Assembly (NCBI GenBank): GCA_029747015.1
Contig: JAKOGI010000428.1
Coordinates: 67,501 to 131,500 of the forward strand
DNA length: 64,000 nt
Reading direction: 5' to 3'
Source: Carnegiea gigantea
Lineage: Eukaryota > Streptophyta > Magnoliopsida > Caryophyllales > Cactaceae
A model generated the notes under the pieces. That model was not told the origin of the DNA. It ran no database searches and saw only the letters and a list, made by a program, of their open reading frames with translations. Both the position numbers and the translations under genes were made by a program. Positions 59,201-64,000 of this stretch are shown in pieces. Numbering within the stretch: position 1 is the first letter of the stretch; each line of letters begins with the position of its first letter.

Positions 59201-62200
59201 TGAATACAATTGAGTTCAGTCGAAATAGCAACATATCATTATATTTTACTTCATCCTCCCCATGTATACTTAGTTTTAGACACCTGTGATAAGCACAATA
59301 TGAAATCATTTTGGTGATCTGCTTCCCACCCTTTTCCAAGCAATGCAGCTGCAACAAAGAATCACCAAAACATTTGAAATGAAAAACTCAAATAATATTT
59401 ACGTTACTGAAAAACAACTCAATATTTACGCAGAAAACAGTTGATGCAACAGATTAGAGAACCATCAGATGCCATATAAATCTTTTTAGAATTTTGAGCG
59501 AAGTCTCCCGCACTATGTAAGCTGTGTTGATACGGCAACAGTATTTAGCAGAGGTGGAATTTCACCTGAGCAGCTATCCTGAGATGCCAGTTAAACAAGG
59601 AGGTAGAAATGTCATACCATTGGGCAAAGCAAGGCCCAGAAGGAACTCCAAGAGAACCCCAAATCCTTCCCCTTACAAACCCCCCCCCCCCAAAAAAAAA
59701 AAAAAAAACACAAAAAAGGGAACAACACCACAAAGTGGGGACATGTCCACATTACAAGCAGCTTTGCCAAACAGCTAAACAATGTAGAGTTTCAAATGAA
59801 GCAGACAACCTCCATGATACCATCACAATTAGCATCACCATGATCAGATGGATCATCCTACAGCCTACAGCGAGAACCAGCAAAACTAGCGTGTGCCTGA
59901 AAACCAACTTAAACAACCTGAAACCAAATAAAACCTGGAACCAAAACAAAGGCAACCTCATTTCGATCTGAACCCCATTTGATCCAATCAGACCAAACCA
60001 CCCAATATGATTTTATTTTCTAGAGAAATTCATCAGATCAACTGATTGCAGAGCCAACCATGAATTGAAGAGATAAACCTTACCCGAGCAACCTGTTTGC
60101 CAACTTCATGTACGGCAAAGCAATGGTAGCACAGAAAAATGCTGAATGTGAACCACAAATAATAGCAGGCAGAAATTCAAGAGTGAATAGGCTCTACAAG
60201 CAACCTTCGTCGCCTTTTCAAGAGAAGAACACCGACTTCGCGGTATTGCCAATCTCTAGTTTCAAGGTATAACAAGCAATAGAAAGAAATACGCCAAAAG
60301 TATCACATAATAAGTAGACAGAGATACAAACTTAGGACTCGAAATTTCAAAAGGAGACACTGTATAAAAAAGAGCAACACAGTACCTCCATGCGGTAGCC
60401 AGCCCTTGATGCACACATGGCATGGTAATAAGTAGAGCACTTGCAACACTGAGTACAGGCACCATGTATTTGTTTACATATTATACAAACCTATGATCAA
60501 GCAAACAGAAATTTGATTAGACGCCACAAATCAAACCGCATGGTGTACACGAACCAAGACCTTAGTTCCAGAGGCTGCAGAAACTAATCTCAGATTTGAA
60601 ATACTGGCATGTGTTGTAGATGGAAAACTAATTAATACATCATAGGGACAACATAAACAGTAATTTTCAAATCATTAAATGAGTTCTAACTTAATTTGAA
60701 CAAGACAAGGCACATAAGTAATCGACTTCCATTGGAGATGAAAAGTAAGATCTTTACCTCCAAGCTCCAACCTGTACTTCCTAGACTTACTAGGGAACAA
60801 TTTGCCGTGCAGCTACCCCCTCCCTTTTTTCCCTAGTTGAAATATAGGCTGTTGATGCCAGAAGTACTTCATAAATACAAATTTTAGCATCCCCCACCAA
60901 CCATCCTATCAATACAAAGCTTATATGAGAGAATCACAGCACCTCCTCAACGAAACACACCAAATAAAAAAGGCTTTTCACTTGCAGGCTGAAAGTCATC
61001 CAACCCTTGATTAACCATTACACCAACAAACCAATGACATCTTATGCTAATTATCTTAAACCTCAGACTTCTAAATACTATGAAACATGTTTTCTTTAGT
61101 ACGTTGTTTAAAATCTTCGTAATATCATTCAAAAGACTAATATTACTATGTCTACATCTCCATTTATTTCACAATTTTAACACAATTGTATATATAAATA
61201 CTAATAACTCTGCAAGTTTGGACTATTTTTTTCATCTTGGATTGTACGGACTAAAGCAAAAATGTCTCTCTAAACTTTCTCTGCTTTGTTTATGTGGAGT
61301 AGTAGGAAGTCTACGGTTTTTAAAACTAGGGTTAATTGGAATCCATCTCTCTATAATTTTGCAATTCAGGTGTAAGACTGCTACATCAGACTTCTCAACA
61401 CCTTGCCTGGTGGCAGGACTTTTGGAGCATCGGATTTGGATTTGGATTTGGATATCCAAAACCCTAACTACTTCAATTGAGACTTAAACAGAGAACCTGT
61501 GTATCACAAGGGAGGGAAGCTGAAATGTAATACATTAAATCTACATAATCAACAAGACACGTACGCCAGACGTTTACATTTTGGAATTCAAATAGGCTGA
61601 AAATTGCTAATCCGAATATAGGAACATGCGAAGACTAGAAAACCAATTGGTTTTACAAGTAGAGCATAATTCTGCATTGCAAAATATAAATATGTTCTCA
61701 GCTTCTAAACTTTACACTACCTTTACGAAAATGCTTGATGGAATGCTCAAAATTCCCAGAGCAGGCTCCATTTTTTCATCACTTGCAAAAGAAACTTCGG
61801 GCCTAAACCATGCACAAGTCACATGAACCCACAATGTATCCACATCAGTTGGCTTCAAAGCACCTCCTGTCGAAGAGAACATGTTACCCAGTGACATTAT
61901 CCCCTAAGGTAGGCATACAGTAAATATCTACAATTTATCTCTGAATGGTTTTTCATCAGACATAAAACAGAGGTTGATTATATGCCGTTGACCTGCTCTA
62001 ACACAAGAATTGCTCCCAAATTCCAACCCAAGAGATTGGGGGGGAGGGTAAGTGGGAAACTGGCAAATATGGAGAAAGAAGCCCAACCAGTCAACCCAAC
62101 CCCCCCCCCCCCGGGGAAAGAAACATGGAACAATGTTAGGACACAATTGAGAGCTACCCAGTTACAAATGTAGGCCATACACAAACCATCATTTCCTTGA

Positions 62201-63771
62201 ACAATCACCTCACTACATTAAGTGAAGACAAATCACTCTACAAGAAAAGATAAGAGTTGAAAAAGCCTCACAGCAGAATATTATCCTTGTATTTTAAGAC
62301 AAAGATGCTATCTTAAGCAGAAACATACCTTTTACGGGACAAAGGCAACACTCCCGCTCAATATCTGGTGTTTCACAGGCTCTGCACACCCATGAGGTCA
62401 GATCACGAACATTTCTAGCTCCATAGCATTCTTGATGAACAGCAATCTGACATCTAACAGTGCACACATGTAATAGTTAAATTTATTATTTTATGGACAT
62501 CTAACACATTAACAGAACAAATATCCTGTTATTCATATTGCATTATCACATGAATACAAGATAACAGATACTTTATTTGATGTTCACTGCAATAATAGGA
62601 AATATCATACAACCAAAAAGTTCAACAAATGATATGACAGTAATGATAGCCAATATGACCAACTTATTGCAGAATCATAAACAAATTATAATTCCAGATG
62701 AGCCATATCATGGAAAATCCCGAAAAAAAAAAAAAAAGCAAGCCATAACAATAGTAATCGACCATTTAGGATTTTGCAACCACAGGTTAAAGTAATTTAA
62801 ATGAAAATACCTATTGCAGATAATGATTTTATTGTAATCCCAATCCTCAACCCATCTACACACAGCACATCTTTCTGTTGTCCACTGGCATAGACAGGCT
62901 GGTATTTTTCTGCACATTCAAAATCAAAAAATAACTCAATCAGATCATTCCTTACATAGATCAGGAATCCTGAACAATGCTTTGTGGAGTGCCAGGATAA
63001 TCATTTGTGACCATAGGCTGGGACCCAACCACACCAATCTAAAGTGGGTAATAAATGCCTATCTTAAACAGGTAGTGGATACAAGTTGGATAATTACCTA
63101 TATATTGAGCAGGTTTCCTAACTGTTCGCCCACTAATGTTTTAGGCAGATATAATACAAAAAAGAAAAATTGCAAAAAATGTTCACTTCCCTCTCCTTTG
63201 ACTTCAACTGACACATTTTAGACCATTGTTCTGTCCAGCTCTATCCTCTGTCTTCCACCCTTCAACACTTCCCTCTAACAAGTTAGAATTCACCCGCCAA
63301 TACTGTGTCTCACACAGGATGTTCTTGAAGAACCCGAAGACAGTATTGTGATGGTCGTACTGGTTATGCTTTTTCTATCACTTCCTTTCTGTGAGCTAAC
63401 AATCCTAAAATACTCAGTATTCATTGCTTGACAAAATCATCTACAATGGGTGGGTTATCCACAGGTAGTACGCATCTAGCTGGTATGAATATGGAAAGCA
63501 CTCATACTGGCAATACCTCCAGAAGAACGTCCATGTATAGGATATGGCTGAATGGGTAGGGTTAAATTCTGATAGAGTAAAAAGTAAATGTTTACAGATC
63601 ATCCATTTCCTAACCATAAGTGAATCCCCAATGGGGCACATGAAAATATTAGGAGCACCACTTACCTTGCAAGAACGAAAGCAATTTCTGCTTTCTCAAT
63701 TTCATCGACGGCTTTTTAGGAGGCTTAGCAGAGGCAGCAGCCTGGGCATGATACTCGGCCATCTGTAGCAT
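56209..63771 (-). CDS. ATX5-like: ATX3/4/5-type histone-lysine methyltransferase, 3' part (5' end outside window)
   Basis: Fourteen exons, read on the minus strand: 63771-63666, 62909-62811, 62453-62329, 61866-61721, 60490-60386, 59348-59284, 59194-58978, 58502-58410, 58328-58272, 58163-58074, 57423-57337, 56971-56897, 56637-56537 and 56299-56209. They encode about 485 C-terminal residues; earlier exons lie beyond 64000. The order is a PHD finger ([20 protein letters not shown], then [11 protein letters not shown]), an extended PHD ([13 protein letters not shown]…[11 protein letters not shown]…[17 protein letters not shown]), a SET domain ([35 protein letters not shown]) and a post-SET ([13 protein letters not shown]). 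It matches trithorax-like ATX3/4/5, H3K4 methyltransferases. The intron after 58074 is GC-AG. Exon 2 is one base short, shifting the frame between VYA and WTTERC, so a mutation or sequence error is present. Confidence 0.9.
56822..56837. repeat. Poly(G) tract in ATX intron
   Basis: CCC followed by 16 G, within the last-but-two intron of the ATX-like gene. Confidence 0.9.
59680..59708. repeat. Compound poly(C)-poly(A) tract in ATX intron
   Basis: C12 joined directly to A17, the reverse complement of the T-then-G tracts elsewhere. On the gene's strand it reads T then G. Confidence 0.9.
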
Positions 63772-64000
63772 CTGCAGAAGCAGAAGAACACACTGAATTT
63801 ATTTTGTGAATGACAAAATTGCTGATAGTGTCCATCTGAAATATTAAATTCCAAGAGATAAATGGTTGACATAAAAAGTCAAAACAAAGTAGAAAAGGTT
63901 TAATGTCAAATCACACAGTCACAGCCCCTGAAACAACCCTAACATCAAGTTTTACTCGCACTTCCACTGGCACAACAGTATCATAGATAAAACAACAACA

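Noticed and set aside
61232..61487. ORFs over the gatttggatttggatttgg repeat near 61433-61452
   Set aside because: They lie inside an ATX intron; the apparent coding is a short tandem repeat.

Overview
This is a nuclear window from a eudicot plant. It shows long introns with GT-AG borders, AT-rich spacers, telo-box/GGCCCA promoter elements, P-class PPR and F-box gene families, and plant-type MITEs, SINEs, LINE fragments and a solo LTR. The degenerate Au-type SINE ends suggest an asterid-like lineage, but that is weak evidence; the species cannot be fixed from sequence alone.

Layout. 1-4.2 kb is a repeat-rich spacer with a TTA-flanked MITE, an (AT)50 tract and a textbook SINE with a 14-bp target duplication. 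4.2-12.8 kb (+) is a complete 12-exon SF3a60 gene (ATROPOS type; U2 snRNP, 505 aa). 12.8-19 kb is a spacer with a LINE remnant, a second MITE of the first family, and what looks like a ghost copy of the next gene's untranslated ends. 19.08-25.89 kb (+) is a five-exon gene of 1,220 codons for the plant ZC3H13-like/HIZ2 protein, a candidate m6A-writer subunit.

28.0-48.4 kb is a decaying tandem cluster of about eleven F-box/FBA loci on both strands, of which only two (29073-30299 + and 42691-43803 -) are clearly intact. The others carry frameshifts, a nonsense codon, N-terminal losses, a solo LTR or MITEs. Fragments of the adjacent PPR gene are interleaved with them, which shows that the duplicating units once included PPR sequence. 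A 5'-truncated LINE sits in the middle.

49.0-50.9 kb (-) is an intact, intronless P-class PPR gene. 52.4 kb (-) is tRNA-Arg(ACG). 53.6-54.8 kb (+) is an intact, divergent F-box gene. 56.2-64 kb (-) is the 3' part (14 exons, PHD, extended PHD, SET and post-SET) of an ATX3/4/5-type histone methyltransferase whose 5' end lies beyond the window.

The housekeeping genes (splicing factor, m6A-writer-like protein, ATX, PPR, tRNA) are unrelated neighbours rather than a pathway. The most informative structure is at 33.5-34.3 kb. Two 170-bp hAT-like MITEs lie in opposite orientation with their 8-bp target duplications swapped between them. This marks an inversion of the DNA between them, and the uninverted paralogous block at about 30.5-31.2 kb supports the same reading independently.
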